Below, in pieces: positions 56,196-64,000 of a stretch of 64,000 nucleotides of DNA (position 1 is its first letter; each line of letters opens with the position of its first letter). The stretch is from Sterolibacterium sp. (GTDB lineage Bacteria > Pseudomonadota > Gammaproteobacteria > Burkholderiales > Rhodocyclaceae). Where the stretch lies: positions 62,001 to 126,000 of the forward strand of contig JAQTOA010000004.1 in assembly GCA_028713555.1 (NCBI GenBank), read 5' to 3'. The position numbers and the translations under genes were made by a program. The notes beneath the pieces were generated by a model, which had not been told where the DNA came from, did no database searches, and worked only from the letters and a program-made list of their open reading frames with translations.

Positions 56196-57397
56196 ATTCC
56201 ACTTCACCCCCAGAAATTCCGTTGAGTGGCAGCAGCAGACTCCGCCGTTTCCTGCTGGTCGGGTTGGCGGCGGTCATTGTCATCGTCGCCATCGGTTGTG
56301 GCGCCTATTATCTCTTGCATGGCCGCTGGTTCGAAAGCACCGAGGATGCTTATGCCAATGGCAATATTGTCGAAGTGACTCCGCTGGTACCCGGCACCAT
56401 CGTTGAGATCGGTGTCGACGATAACATGCTGGTTAAGGCGGGACAGCCGTTGATCAAGCTCGATCCGAACGACTCTCAGGTCGCCCTGGAACAGGCAGAA
56501 GCAGCACTGGCCCGCGCCGTGCGCCAGGTGCGCGGCCTCTATGCCAATGTCGATGGACAAAGTGCCGATCTTTCCGCCAAGCAGGTCGTTCTCAGGCGCG
56601 CGCGTGACGATGTCGAGCGCCGAAGCGGACTGGATGCTTCCGGAGCGATTGCGAAGGAAGAGTTGGTCCATGCGCAGTCCGCGCTCGAATCGGCGGAGCG
56701 TGCCGTCGTGATTTCACGCGAGCAGCTTTCCGCCACGATCGCCCTGACCGACAACACGTCGATTGCCACGCATCCGGAAGTGAAGGCGGCGGCATCGCTA
56801 GTACGAAAAGCTTATCTCGATTATGCCCACAGCACTTTGCTGGCGCCAGTAACCGGTTATATGACACAGCGCAGCGCCCAGGTCGGACAGCATGTTGCTA
56901 CGGGAATGCCGCTGATGGCACTGGTGCCGCTCGAACAGTTGTGGGTCGATGCCAACTTCAAGGAAACCCAACTCGAACACATGCGCATTGGCCAGCCGGT
57001 AGAGGTACGGTCCGACGTCTATGGCGACGCCCTGATATACCACGGTCGTGTCGCCAGCCTCGGCATCGGCACTGGCAGTGCAATGTCCTTGCTCCCAGCG
57101 CAAAACGCGACCGGCAACTGGATCAAAATCGTGCAGCGGGTGCCGGTGCGTATCGCTCTTGATGCCAAGGAGTTGAACGAGCATCCGCTGCGTATTGGTC
57201 TGTCGATGCACGTCGAGGTCGACATGCATGATCGCTCCGGCCCGATGCTGTCACAATCTTCTCCGGGAAAGCCAGTCTACACAACGGATATCTACCTGAG
57301 GCAGCTTGCCGATGCCGAGGCGCGCATCAATGCGATCCTCCGCGCCAATTCCGGCGCTGCAACCGCAACGCGCCAAATCCGTCCGAGCCATACATGA
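56192..57397 (+). CDS. EmrA/HlyD family efflux adaptor
   Basis: A 401-residue membrane-fusion protein with one N-terminal helix (~24-46, LLVGLAAVIVIVAIGCGAYYLL). It has the biotin-lipoyl blocks STEDAYANGNIVEVTPLVPGTIVEI and YAHSTLLAPVTGYMTQRSAQVGQHV. A coiled-coil hairpin lies between them. EmrA-type adaptors bridge an MFS pump to the outer-membrane channel. It is coupled to both neighbours by 4-base overlaps. Confidence 0.93.
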   Translation: MNSTSPPEIPLSGSSRLRRFLLVGLAAVIVIVAIGCGAYYLLHGRWFESTEDAYANGNIVEVTPLVPGTIVEIGVDDNMLVKAGQPLIKLDPNDSQVALEQAEAALARAVRQVRGLYANVDGQSADLSAKQVVLRRARDDVERRSGLDASGAIAKEELVHAQSALESAERAVVISREQLSATIALTDNTSIATHPEVKAAASLVRKAYLDYAHSTLLAPVTGYMTQRSAQVGQHVATGMPLMALVPLEQLWVDANFKETQLEHMRIGQPVEVRSDVYGDALIYHGRVASLGIGTGSAMSLLPAQNATGNWIKIVQRVPVRIALDAKELNEHPLRIGLSMHVEVDMHDRSGPMLSQSSPGKPVYTTDIYLRQLADAEARINAILRANSGAATATRQIRPSHT

Positions 57398-58935
57398 GTC
57401 CCGCATTCCGACCAGCCCATCCTGGCCTCTGTAAAGTCGGGCTGGCGCTGGCCAGTTTCATGCAGGTGCTCGACTCGACCATTGCCAATGTATCGCTGCC
57501 CACTATTGCTGGCAATTTGGGATCAACTGCGCAGCAGAGTACTTGGGTAGTCACCTCCTTTGCCGTGGGCATGGCCATTGCGCTTCCGCTCACCGGATGG
57601 CTGGTGCGACGTATCGGTGAAGTCAGGCTGTTTATCGCAACTATGGTGTTGTTTACGCTCTCATCTGTGCTCTGCGGTGCAGCCGCCAATTTGGGAATGC
57701 TGATTGTTTTTCGTGCATTGCAAGGCTTCGTCTCGGGGCCGATATATCCCGTCACGCAGGCATTGATGATTTCTCTCTTCCCTGACAACAGGCGTGCGCA
57801 GGCTATTGTGGTGATTGCCTTGGTGTCTGTAGTCGCTCCGATCCTGGGACCGATTCTTGGCGGCTGGATTACCGACAACTACAACTGGCCCTGGATTTTT
57901 TTCATCAATGTGCCGGTCGGCGTTTTCGCCTGTTACGTGGTCTGGAGCCAGATGCGACACAAGCCGGAAGAACAGACGCAACGGGCGAGGATGGACTATG
58001 TCGGCCTCATCTCGCTGGCGATTGGCGTAGGTGCGCTTCAGATCCTGCTCGACAAGGGCAACGATGAAGACTGGTTCAATTCCAATTTCATCATCACCGC
58101 CGCCATCACCGCCGCCATATCAATGGCGGTATTCTTGATCTGGGAGCTTACCGAAAGGGATCCCATCGTCGATTTGCACATATTCCGCCATCGCAATTTC
58201 ACTGTCGGCTCGTTGTGCTACATGCTCGCCTTTGGCGTTTTCTTCGGCGGCAGTGTGCTAGTTCCGCTATGGTTGCAAACCCAACTCCATTACACCCCCT
58301 TATGGGCCGGTATGGCGGTGGCGCCACAGGGGTTTTTCCCACTCCTGCTTGGGCCATTGATCGGGAAATATGCGCACCGCCTGAATCTGCGTTTATTAAC
58401 GTCGATGGCTTTTGTTGCCATGGCAATTCCCTATTTCCTGCGAAGCACTTTCAATATGCAAGTGGATTTTGCTACTGTCGTTTATGTGCAACTGTTTCAG
58501 GGAATCGGGGTAGCCCTGTTTTTCATGCCAATAATGACCATTTTGCTATCCGACCTGAAACCCGAGGAAATTTCCGCCGGCTCCGGGCTCGCCATGTTCC
58601 TGCGTACGCTGGGTTGCGGTTTTTCTGTTTCCATCAGCAACTACCTGTGGAACACCAGAGCGGTACTCCATCATTCGCAACTCGCAGAACGATTTACGCC
58701 GGGCAGCGCAGGCGCTGTTGAGGCGCTGGGTTCATTGGGACACGGTAACACGCAACTGGCCTTGACCAGGCTCGATCAGATAATTACCGGACAGGCCTAC
58801 CAGATTTCCTTTAATGAAATTTTCCTCGGTTTTACCATGGTGCTTCTCGGTCTCGTCTTGATGATCTGGCTTGCCAAACCGCCGTTTTCTGGAAATACGG
58901 TCAATGTTGGGAGCGATGAAACTGACCACGAGTGA
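57394..58935 (+). CDS. EmrB/QacA family drug:proton antiporter (MFS, DHA2)
   Basis: A 513-residue major-facilitator pump with fourteen predicted membrane helices. The N-terminal motif D1 is seen as QVLDSTIANVSLPTIAG, and VAPILGPILGGWI is motif C of antiporters. The extra helix pair between the two halves is typical of the 14-TMS DHA2 family. It works with the adjacent EmrA and NodT proteins to expel lipophilic compounds. It is the last gene of the marR operon. Confidence 0.93.
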   Translation: MSPAFRPAHPGLCKVGLALASFMQVLDSTIANVSLPTIAGNLGSTAQQSTWVVTSFAVGMAIALPLTGWLVRRIGEVRLFIATMVLFTLSSVLCGAAANLGMLIVFRALQGFVSGPIYPVTQALMISLFPDNRRAQAIVVIALVSVVAPILGPILGGWITDNYNWPWIFFINVPVGVFACYVVWSQMRHKPEEQTQRARMDYVGLISLAIGVGALQILLDKGNDEDWFNSNFIITAAITAAISMAVFLIWELTERDPIVDLHIFRHRNFTVGSLCYMLAFGVFFGGSVLVPLWLQTQLHYTPLWAGMAVAPQGFFPLLLGPLIGKYAHRLNLRLLTSMAFVAMAIPYFLRSTFNMQVDFATVVYVQLFQGIGVALFFMPIMTILLSDLKPEEISAGSGLAMFLRTLGCGFSVSISNYLWNTRAVLHHSQLAERFTPGSAGAVEALGSLGHGNTQLALTRLDQIITGQAYQISFNEIFLGFTMVLLGLVLMIWLAKPPFSGNTVNVGSDETDHE

Positions 58936-58986
58936 GCGAATGGAACTGCAACGGCAAGCCAGTGTTAGGAAGGAAAGAGCCGACGC

Positions 58987-59181
58987 GGCAAGGTTACTGA
59001 CCAGATTGAAGCCTTGCTGCTGTCGCCCAGACGTGCAGAACACCATGGGTTCGAGTACTTCCGGCACGGCACATTGTCGTTTCGCGCCGCATTCAATACC
59101 AAGACTGGCGAGGTGCGGGGCCAAACTGCAACGTGTCACACGTCGGCTGAGTTCGTGGCTTTCTTGACTTATTTTACATAA
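58987..59181 (+). pseudogene. IS630-family transposase fragment
   Basis: A single open stretch of about 64 codons reads VTDQIEALLLSPRRAEHHGF, EYFRHGTLSFRAAFNTKTGE and CHTSAEFVAFLTYF before a stop. This is the central part of an IS630 transposase (pattern YxRHGTxSxxAAxNxxTGEV...RHTSAEFVAFL), just ahead of the second catalytic Asp. The N-terminal third and the C-terminal catalytic residues are missing, so the element is dead. It follows emrB by about 50 bases. Confidence 0.85.
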
Positions 59182-59192
59182 TGCACATTATG
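59177..59192. repeat. Palindrome at the end of the IS630 fragment
   Basis: CATAATG and CATTATG are perfect 7-base inverted repeats separated by CA, overlapping the last codons of the transposase remnant. It may be an old element end or an unrelated regulator site. Confidence 0.4.
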
Positions 59193-59440
59193 CGAAATAA
59201 CGGCGACGTGGAAAAGCTCCCTCCCGAGGCTTTTTTGCGTCTAGCAGATGAAAGACCATCCGGCGATGGGTACGAGCCTTGGCGACAACATCAACATCGT
59301 ACAAACCACACAATTTCTTACAAAACACACCGTGCTTGATGCAATCCCTTTACACGCCTAATGTCCAATGTTCGTCACCGCAAGGCACAGTCGGTTGATA
59401 ATAGACCGGCCGACATGATCAAGAGGAAAGGAAGGCTGCC

Positions 59441-59797
59441 ATGAAAGCGATCAAATTGACGATTGCGCTTCTGCTTCTGGGAGCAGCTGGCCTGAGCGGT
59501 GCTTGGGCAGACAGAGGGCATGCGCATTTCAGCGTTGTGTTCGGTCCTGTTCCTTATTGGGGGCCATGGTACTACCAGCCACCGCCTTACTACTACCCGC
59601 CGATTGTGATCGAGCGCCCAGTACCGCAAGTGTATATCGAACAGCCGTCGGCAGTTGCCGCACCAACTGCATCCGCCTCTGCGACACTGACCAATTACTG
59701 GTACTACTGCACCACGGCAAAGGGGTACTACCCTTACGTCAAGGAGTGCCCTGGCGGATGGCAAAAAACACTGCCACAGCCCCCTGTGCAACCATGA
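59441..59797 (+). CDS. Small secreted protein with Tyr/Pro-rich centre and YPYVxxCPxGW motif
   Basis: A 118-residue protein with a signal peptide (cleavage after GAWA, near residue 23). A central Pro/Tyr-rich stretch (GPWYYQPPPYYYPP) and a C-terminal YYPYVKECPGGWQKT with two nearby Cys are visible. Proteins with the ending YYPYVxxCPxGW are widespread secreted or envelope proteins of unknown function in betaproteobacteria. A GGAAAGGAAGG ribosome site precedes ATG 59441. It is followed by two more envelope-protein genes in the same direction. Confidence 0.75.
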   Translation: MKAIKLTIALLLLGAAGLSGAWADRGHAHFSVVFGPVPYWGPWYYQPPPYYYPPIVIERPVPQVYIEQPSAVAAPTASASATLTNYWYYCTTAKGYYPYVKECPGGWQKTLPQPPVQP

Positions 59798-59861
59798 GCC
59801 TTGCCGGGACTTATCATGATAATTGCATCAACTATTGTCTATTGTTTAAGGATTTGCCGCC

Positions 59862-60404
59862 ATGAAATCATCAACCACTTTTCTAGCTGCTGTATTGCCC
59901 TTGCTATTAGTCGCCGGATGCGCCTCCGTGCCAACCGGCCCCAGCGTGATGGCATTGCCCGGAACAGGCAAGAACTTCGAACAATTCCGTAGCGACGATG
60001 CCGAATGCCGTCAGTATGCCCACTACCTGGTCGGTGGTACCGGCGCTGACCAGGCTGCCGTCGATTCCGGTGTGCGCAGCGCCGCTGTCGGCACTTTGGT
60101 AGGCGCCATCGCCGGGGCAGCTATCGGCGGCGGACATGAGGGTGCCAGTGCAGGCGCCGGCACCGGACTGATAGTAGGGACCATGGCTGGGACTGGTGCC
60201 GCCCAAAGTTCCGCTTACGCAACTCAGCGGAACTATGACCACGCGTACATCCAGTGCATGTACGCAAAGGGGGAACAGGTGCCGGTCTCCGGCGCCATGT
60301 CGCGCGGCCGGGTTCAAGCACCGGCTGATAGTGTTCCCTTGGCGCCGGCGGGTTCTTCCTACCCCCCGCCACCTCCCCCAGGATATGCGCCGCAGCCCCG
60401 CTGA
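59862..60404 (+). CDS. Glycine-zipper lipoprotein
   Basis: A 180-residue protein with a lipoprotein signal (LLLVAGC, Cys near residue 20). After a soluble part (FRSDDAECRQYAHYLVGG) comes a glycine-zipper membrane segment (~72-112: SAAVGTLVGAIAGAAIGGG and GAGTGLIVGTMAGTG), followed by CMYAKG and a Pro-rich tail. It resembles the glycine-zipper family of outer-membrane lipoproteins. Function is unknown. Confidence 0.8.
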   Translation: MKSSTTFLAAVLPLLLVAGCASVPTGPSVMALPGTGKNFEQFRSDDAECRQYAHYLVGGTGADQAAVDSGVRSAAVGTLVGAIAGAAIGGGHEGASAGAGTGLIVGTMAGTGAAQSSAYATQRNYDHAYIQCMYAKGEQVPVSGAMSRGRVQAPADSVPLAPAGSSYPPPPPPGYAPQPR

Positions 60405-60427
60405 TTCGCACTCATGATATTTTGAAA

Positions 60428-61174
60428 ATGAAAACCACTCCCAACCCTGCCTCAACCTCTTCCTTACATCCCGTGTTGTGGATCGCCGGCATTTCAGTGA
60501 CGCTGCTGTCCTTGGCCGGCATCGCTGCGCTAACCGGAATCTTGCCTACCAGATTGGCCCCGGAGCAACCTATAATCGCCGCAGTAGCGCCCGTGACCGT
60601 GCCGGCGCCCCCAACCGAACCGGTGGCTGCAGCCGAGGCGACGGCGACTCCCATCACCACGCCACAAACACCGACGGTACCCGCCAACAAGGTATCGTCG
60701 GCAAAACGTCACAAAAAGGCAAGCGTTAACCAGGAGATGCCGAAGACTTCGGCGATGCTGCCGCCTCCCCTCGATAGCGGCGTTCCGCCCGACTACATAC
60801 CTCCCCCAACCGTGGCATCCGCTCCCGCTGCGCCGCCGCCCTGCTTCAATTGCGGCATCATCGCCAGTGTGCGTGAACTGACCAATGAAGGCCCAGCAAG
60901 CGGAGGGGGCGCTATTGTCGGCGGAGTTCTCGGCGGCGCTTTGGCGAACAACATCGGCAAGGGTAACGGACGCACATTGGCCACCATCGCGGGCGCAGTC
61001 GGCGGCGGATTGCTCGGCAATACTATCGAGAAATCTGAGCACCGGACTGTCAGCTACCAGATTGCTGTACGCATGGAAGATGGCTCTACGCGGCTGATCG
61101 ACTCCAGCAGCATGCCGCCTTGGCGCATTGGCGAACGAGTCAAACTAGTCGGCGGCGCCATCGTTTCGCGCTGA
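60428..61174 (+). CDS. Glycine zipper 2TM (17 kDa antigen-like) membrane protein
   Basis: A 248-residue protein. An N-terminal membrane helix (~18-40) is followed by a Pro/Ala/Thr-rich linker and then a glycine-zipper 2TM domain (GGGAIVGGVLGGALANNIGKGNGRTLATIAGAVGGGLLGN, in pieces near residues 158-200). It ends in a small beta domain (VRMEDGSTRLIDSSSMPPWRIGERVKLVGG). The 17-kDa-antigen domain of Rickettsia and SlyB is similar. The start ATG 60428 has no clear ribosome site; TTG 60422 is in frame. Its job is unknown, but an envelope role fits. Confidence 0.82.
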   Translation: MKTTPNPASTSSLHPVLWIAGISVTLLSLAGIAALTGILPTRLAPEQPIIAAVAPVTVPAPPTEPVAAAEATATPITTPQTPTVPANKVSSAKRHKKASVNQEMPKTSAMLPPPLDSGVPPDYIPPPTVASAPAAPPPCFNCGIIASVRELTNEGPASGGGAIVGGVLGGALANNIGKGNGRTLATIAGAVGGGLLGNTIEKSEHRTVSYQIAVRMEDGSTRLIDSSSMPPWRIGERVKLVGGAIVSR

Positions 61175-61185
61175 ACTTATCCCTT

Positions 61186-61962
61186 TCACGCCAAGAACGT
61201 CTGCCAGTGCGGCTTATTCAGCGCTCCCAGTTGGCTGCGCACGAAGTCGATCTCGGCATCGTGTTCGATGGCGCTAAGTATGCCGCGCATTTTCTGAAAG
61301 CGTAGGTAGACCAGATAAGTGTTGACCACGTCAGTCTCGCAGTAGTCGCGGATCTCGTCGATTTTGCCATCCAGCCATGCTCCCCATACCGCGTCTCCGG
61401 CCATGCCCTGCTTGCCGGGCAGGCCCATCAACTTGGCGAGTTGGTCGAGTGGCGCACTGGCGCGCGGTTGGTACATTGCCAGCAGATCCATCAGGTCAAG
61501 GTGGCGTGAGTGGTAACGGCTGATGTAGTTATTCCATTTGAAATCGCGGCTGTCGCGGTAGTCGCCTTCGCCCATCTCCCAGTAGCGCGACGCAACGACG
61601 CCGTGAATCAACCCACGATAATGCAGTACCGGCAGATCGAAGCCACCGCCGTTCCAAGAGACAAGTTGCGGTGTGAATTTCTCGATGCCGTCGAAGAAAC
61701 GCTGGATGATCTGCGCCTCGTTCGATTCCGGTTCGGCCAGCGAGCGTACCTGGAACTTCTCGCTGTCGCGCAACACGTAGGAAATTACCACGATACGCTG
61801 CAAATGCAGCGGCAGAAAATCGTTGCCACTTTTGGCGCGCTGTTTCTGGAAAGCGAACTCTGCCACCTCAGCATCGGAGAGTGTCGCGTCGAGTTCGTGC
61901 AACAAGCGCAAGCCGGCGATGTCGGGAATGCTCTCGATGTCAAAGACCAGCGTCGCAGTCAT
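61186..61962 (-). CDS. Predicted 3'-5' exonuclease (PolB-like, DEDDy)
   Basis: A 258-residue nuclease related to the proofreading domain of family-B DNA polymerases. Exo I is FDIESIP (D8, E10), exo II is SWNGGGFDLPVLHYRG, and exo III is RDYCETDVVNTYLVYLRF, giving the DEDD set with a Tyr. The protein has no polymerase domain, as is normal for this family. It follows cysM with a 4-base overlap in the same direction. Substrate and role are not known. Confidence 0.88.
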   Translation of the reverse strand: MTATLVFDIESIPDIAGLRLLHELDATLSDAEVAEFAFQKQRAKSGNDFLPLHLQRIVVISYVLRDSEKFQVRSLAEPESNEAQIIQRFFDGIEKFTPQLVSWNGGGFDLPVLHYRGLIHGVVASRYWEMGEGDYRDSRDFKWNNYISRYHSRHLDLMDLLAMYQPRASAPLDQLAKLMGLPGKQGMAGDAVWGAWLDGKIDEIRDYCETDVVNTYLVYLRFQKMRGILSAIEHDAEIDFVRSQLGALNKPHWQTFLA

Positions 61963-62858
61963 GCTGGAAACACGCCCGTTGACAAATATCGATCACCACG
62001 GTCGCATACGATGGTGACGATGGTGGCATTTTCCATCTCGGTAGCCAGGCGCAAGGCCACAACCAGTGCGCCTCCGGAGGAGATTCCAGCAAAGATGCCT
62101 TCTTCGCGAGCCAAACGCCGCGTCATCTCCTCGGCATCGGCCTGACTTACCGATTCGACCCGATCGACACGGCTGCGATCGAAAATTTTCGGTAGGTAGG
62201 CTTTTGGCCACTTGCGAATCCCGGGAATTTGCGAACCTTCCTCAGGCTCGCAGCCAACGATCTGCACTGCGGGATTCTGCTCCTTTAGATAACGCGAGAC
62301 ACCCATGATGGTGCCAGTGGTGCCCATGCTGCTGACAAAGTGAGTGATACAGCCGGTCGTGTCGCGCCAAATTTCCGGTCCGGTGCCCTGATAGTGGGAG
62401 AGCGGGTTATCCGGATTGGCGAACTGATCGAGAATAATGCCGCGTCCCTCGTCACGCAACTTCTCGGCGTGGTCGCGGGCGCCTTCCATGCCGCCAGCCT
62501 TCGGCGTCAGAATCAGTTCTGCTCCGTAAGCTCGCATCGCCTGACGCCGCTCGACGCTCTGGTTCTCCGGCATGATGAGAATCAGGCGATAGCCGCGCAT
62601 CGCCGCGACCATCGCCAGCGCAATGCCGGTATTGCCGCTGGTGGCTTCAATCAGTGCATCGCCAGGTTTGATGTCGCCACGCGCCTCGGCACGCAGGATC
62701 ATCGACAGCGCCGGCCGGTCCTTGACCGAGCCGGCCGGATTGTTGCCCTCCAGTTTGGCCAGGATGGCATTGTTGCGCCGCGCATTCACAACGCCCGGAA
62801 TGCGCTTGAGACGCACCAGGGGCGTATTGCCGACGTAATCTTCCAAAGTCTGGAGCAT
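61959..62858 (-). CDS. cysM: Cysteine synthase B (O-acetylserine sulfhydrylase)
   Basis: A 299-residue PLP enzyme that makes cysteine from O-acetylserine and sulfide or thiosulfate. The PLP lysine is in EGNNPAGSVKDRPAL. SGNTGIALAMVAAMRGY binds substrate, and SSMGTTGTIMGVSRYLKE and GISSGGALVVALRLA hold the phosphate. The CysM form is favoured by the overall alignment of the NPAGSVKDR start and by the short length compared with CysK. It is the first gene of a pair with the exonuclease. Confidence 0.92.
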   Translation of the reverse strand: MLQTLEDYVGNTPLVRLKRIPGVVNARRNNAILAKLEGNNPAGSVKDRPALSMILRAEARGDIKPGDALIEATSGNTGIALAMVAAMRGYRLILIMPENQSVERRQAMRAYGAELILTPKAGGMEGARDHAEKLRDEGRGIILDQFANPDNPLSHYQGTGPEIWRDTTGCITHFVSSMGTTGTIMGVSRYLKEQNPAVQIVGCEPEEGSQIPGIRKWPKAYLPKIFDRSRVDRVESVSQADAEEMTRRLAREEGIFAGISSGGALVVALRLATEMENATIVTIVCDRGDRYLSTGVFPA

Positions 62859-62888
62859 AGAATCAGATGTCCTGCGCGGCTGCGAATA

Positions 62889-63242
62889 CTATTTCTTCCC
62901 AACCTTCTTGTCGTCTACTGCGGGCTTTGCGGCCCCTTTCGGTACCGGCGCAACAGCAGTCTTGGTGCCCGCCTTGGGTGACGCGCTGGCCCCGGTTACC
63001 GTAATCTCACTTTTCAACTTTTCCAGGGTGGCGTTGCCGATACCCTTTACGCGCTTGACATCCTCGACACTGGTGAAAGGACCATTTTTACTGCGTTCCT
63101 CGACTATCGCCTTGGCCTTCACTGGGCCGATCCCCGGCAGCTTCTCGAGTTCGGCCTCGGAGGCCGAGTTGATGTTGATGGCGGCAAAGACGCACTGTAT
63201 GGCAACGAGCCAAGCAAACAAGACATAAAGCAGCTTCTTCAT
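62889..63242 (-). CDS. ComEA-like helix-hairpin-helix DNA-binding protein
   Basis: A 117-residue protein with a signal peptide (cleavage near VFAA|ININSA, residue ~21), so it is secreted to the periplasm. It has two helix-hairpin-helix motifs, ELEKLPGIGPVKAKAIVEER and VEDVKRVKGIGNATLEKLKSE. The tail is Ala/Lys/Pro-rich. This is the short ComEA form that binds incoming DNA during natural transformation. Whether the strain is transformable cannot be told. It follows hldD in the same direction after 20 bases. Confidence 0.9.
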   Translation of the reverse strand: MKKLLYVLFAWLVAIQCVFAAININSASEAELEKLPGIGPVKAKAIVEERSKNGPFTSVEDVKRVKGIGNATLEKLKSEITVTGASASPKAGTKTAVAPVPKGAAKPAVDDKKVGKK

Positions 63243-63262
63243 GATTTCTCCTCGTTCAAGTT

Positions 63263-64000
63263 TCAGGAATATGACTGATGTTTGACGTATTCTCTTACGC
63301 CCTGCTCCACCGTGGCGAATTCGTCGTGGTAGCCGGCCGCACGCAGGTTGGAAAGATCGGCCTGGGTAAAACTCTGGTACTTGCCTTTCAATGCCGCGGG
63401 AAAGGCCACGTACTCAATTATCCCCTGTGCTTGCATCTCGACCAGTGACAAGTCAGCTTCGCCCTTGGCGACCCGGCAGGCATTGATAGTCGCGACAGCA
63501 ACATCGTTGAACGACTGCGCCCTTCCAGTGCCGAGGTTGAATATTCCAGATTGCCGCCGCTCCAGGAAATACAGGTTGACCTTGACCACGTCGTCGATAA
63601 AAACGAAGTCGCGCCGCTGCTCGCCATTCGCGTAGCCATCACAGCCTTCAAATAGCTTGACACGGCCCTCGGCCCGGAACTGGTTGAAAAAATGCAAGGC
63701 TACCGAGGCCATCCGTTCCTTATGCTGTTCGCCAGGACCATAGACATTGAAGTAGCGAAAACCAGTTACCGGAGAAATGGCATCCCGCAGGCGCCGTCGA
63801 ACACGCTGGTCAAACAGGAATTTGGAATAGCCATAGATATTCAGTGGCGACTCAAACTCGCGCGACTCTTTGAATGCTTTGCCACCGCCATACACTGAAG
63901 CCGATGAAGCATAAAGGAACGGGACTTCCTGATCGATGCAGAAATCCAACAGAGTCGCCGAGTAACGATAATTGTTTTCCATCATGTAGCGGCCATCGGT
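63263..64000 (-). CDS. hldD: ADP-L-glycero-D-manno-heptose 6-epimerase, C-terminal part (partial)
   Basis: Makes the L-glycero heptose used in the LPS inner core. The 246 codons in the window are the C-terminal two thirds; the frame is open to the window edge, so the 5' end lies outside. The short-chain dehydrogenase catalytic YxxxK (YGYSK), the [20 protein letters not shown] block and [13 protein letters not shown] are visible, as is the [15 protein letters not shown] substrate part. Neighbouring lpx genes point to a shared role in LPS. Confidence 0.93.
   Translation of the reverse strand, partial: TDGRYMMENNYRYSATLLDFCIDQEVPFLYASSASVYGGGKAFKESREFESPLNIYGYSKFLFDQRVRRRLRDAISPVTGFRYFNVYGPGEQHKERMASVALHFFNQFRAEGRVKLFEGCDGYANGEQRRDFVFIDDVVKVNLYFLERRQSGIFNLGTGRAQSFNDVAVATINACRVAKGEADLSLVEMQAQGIIEYVAFPAALKGKYQSFTQADLSNLRAAGYHDEFATVEQGVREYVKHQSYS

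Larger units (their letters stand above)
58936..59440. other. Non-coding stretch with transposase remnant
   Basis: The only recognisable content is the IS630-family fragment at 58987-59181, the palindrome at its end, and a weak hairpin with T run at 59212-59236 (AAAAGCTC / GAGGCTTTT). The rest (59240-59440) leads up to the secreted protein gene; TTGATG at 59336 and TAATGT at 59359 are a weak promoter pair. Confidence 0.6.

Noticed and set aside
1..64000. tRNA, rRNA and CRISPR
   Set aside because: No cloverleaf-like or rRNA sequence and no regularly spaced repeats were seen in the intergenic regions.

Overview
The window is chromosomal DNA from a Gram-negative betaproteobacterium. The gene families and gene order point to this: an aa3-type cox cluster with the small betaproteobacterial assembly proteins, glnD-map beside rpsB-tsf-pyrH-frr, and a long uppS-cdsA-dxr-rseP-bamA-skp-lpx run. 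The combination of a bidirectional NAD-linked [NiFe] hydrogenase, an aa3 oxidase and an alpha-methylacyl-CoA racemase suggests a metabolically versatile environmental organism in the Rhodocyclales/Nitrosomonadales area. I cannot name a genus. Coding density is high. Many neighbours overlap by 4 bases (ATGA or GTGA), a sign of translational coupling. I found no rRNA, tRNA or CRISPR array.

Layout. 1-566: 3' end of clpB. 590-8830: cytochrome c oxidase and its assembly set (ctaB, ctaA, SCO-like, SURF1, DUF2909, ctaE, DUF2970, ctaG, small assembly protein, ctaD, ctaC with a fused cytochrome c). The ctaC promoter region carries three palindromes. 9121-11574: a complete AmmeMemoRadiSam module. 11682-12877: ispD-ispF. 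12915-14551: a cNMP-binding protein and a PerM/AI-2E-family membrane protein. 14554-21317, leftward: envZ-ompR, a one-polypeptide restriction-modification enzyme whose stop overlaps the ompR start, and a ParE/antitoxin pair. 21430-26643, leftward: hoxFUYHW, an NAD-reducing hydrogenase and its protease, with small hairpin repeats embedded in it. 26968-28116: CoA-transferase family III racemase. 28143-34514: an RND efflux system with its TetR regulator and a clear operator. 34873-35076: cold-shock protein. 35230-35402: decayed antitoxin-like remnants. 35395-38812: glnD and map. 39050-53976: rpsB-tsf-pyrH-frr, then isoprenoid, envelope and lipid A genes through rnhB and a SpoU-type methyltransferase. 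54207-58935: marR and an EmrAB/OMF efflux operon. 58987-59181: IS630-family transposase remnant. 59441-61174: three small secreted or lipoprotein genes. 61186-64000, leftward: exonuclease, cysM, a ComEA-like protein and the 3' part of hldD.

How it works together. The hydrogenase can pass electrons between H2 and NAD(H), and the cox cluster supplies a complete oxidase assembly line. The dxr, ispD, ispF and uppS genes link MEP-pathway isoprenoids to the undecaprenyl carrier. bamA, skp, rseP and lpxABD/fabZ build the outer membrane. Two efflux operons, each with its own repressor, deal with toxic small molecules. The least understood parts are the AmmeMemoRadiSam module, the restriction enzyme joined to an OmpR regulator, and the unidentified palindromes in front of ctaC.
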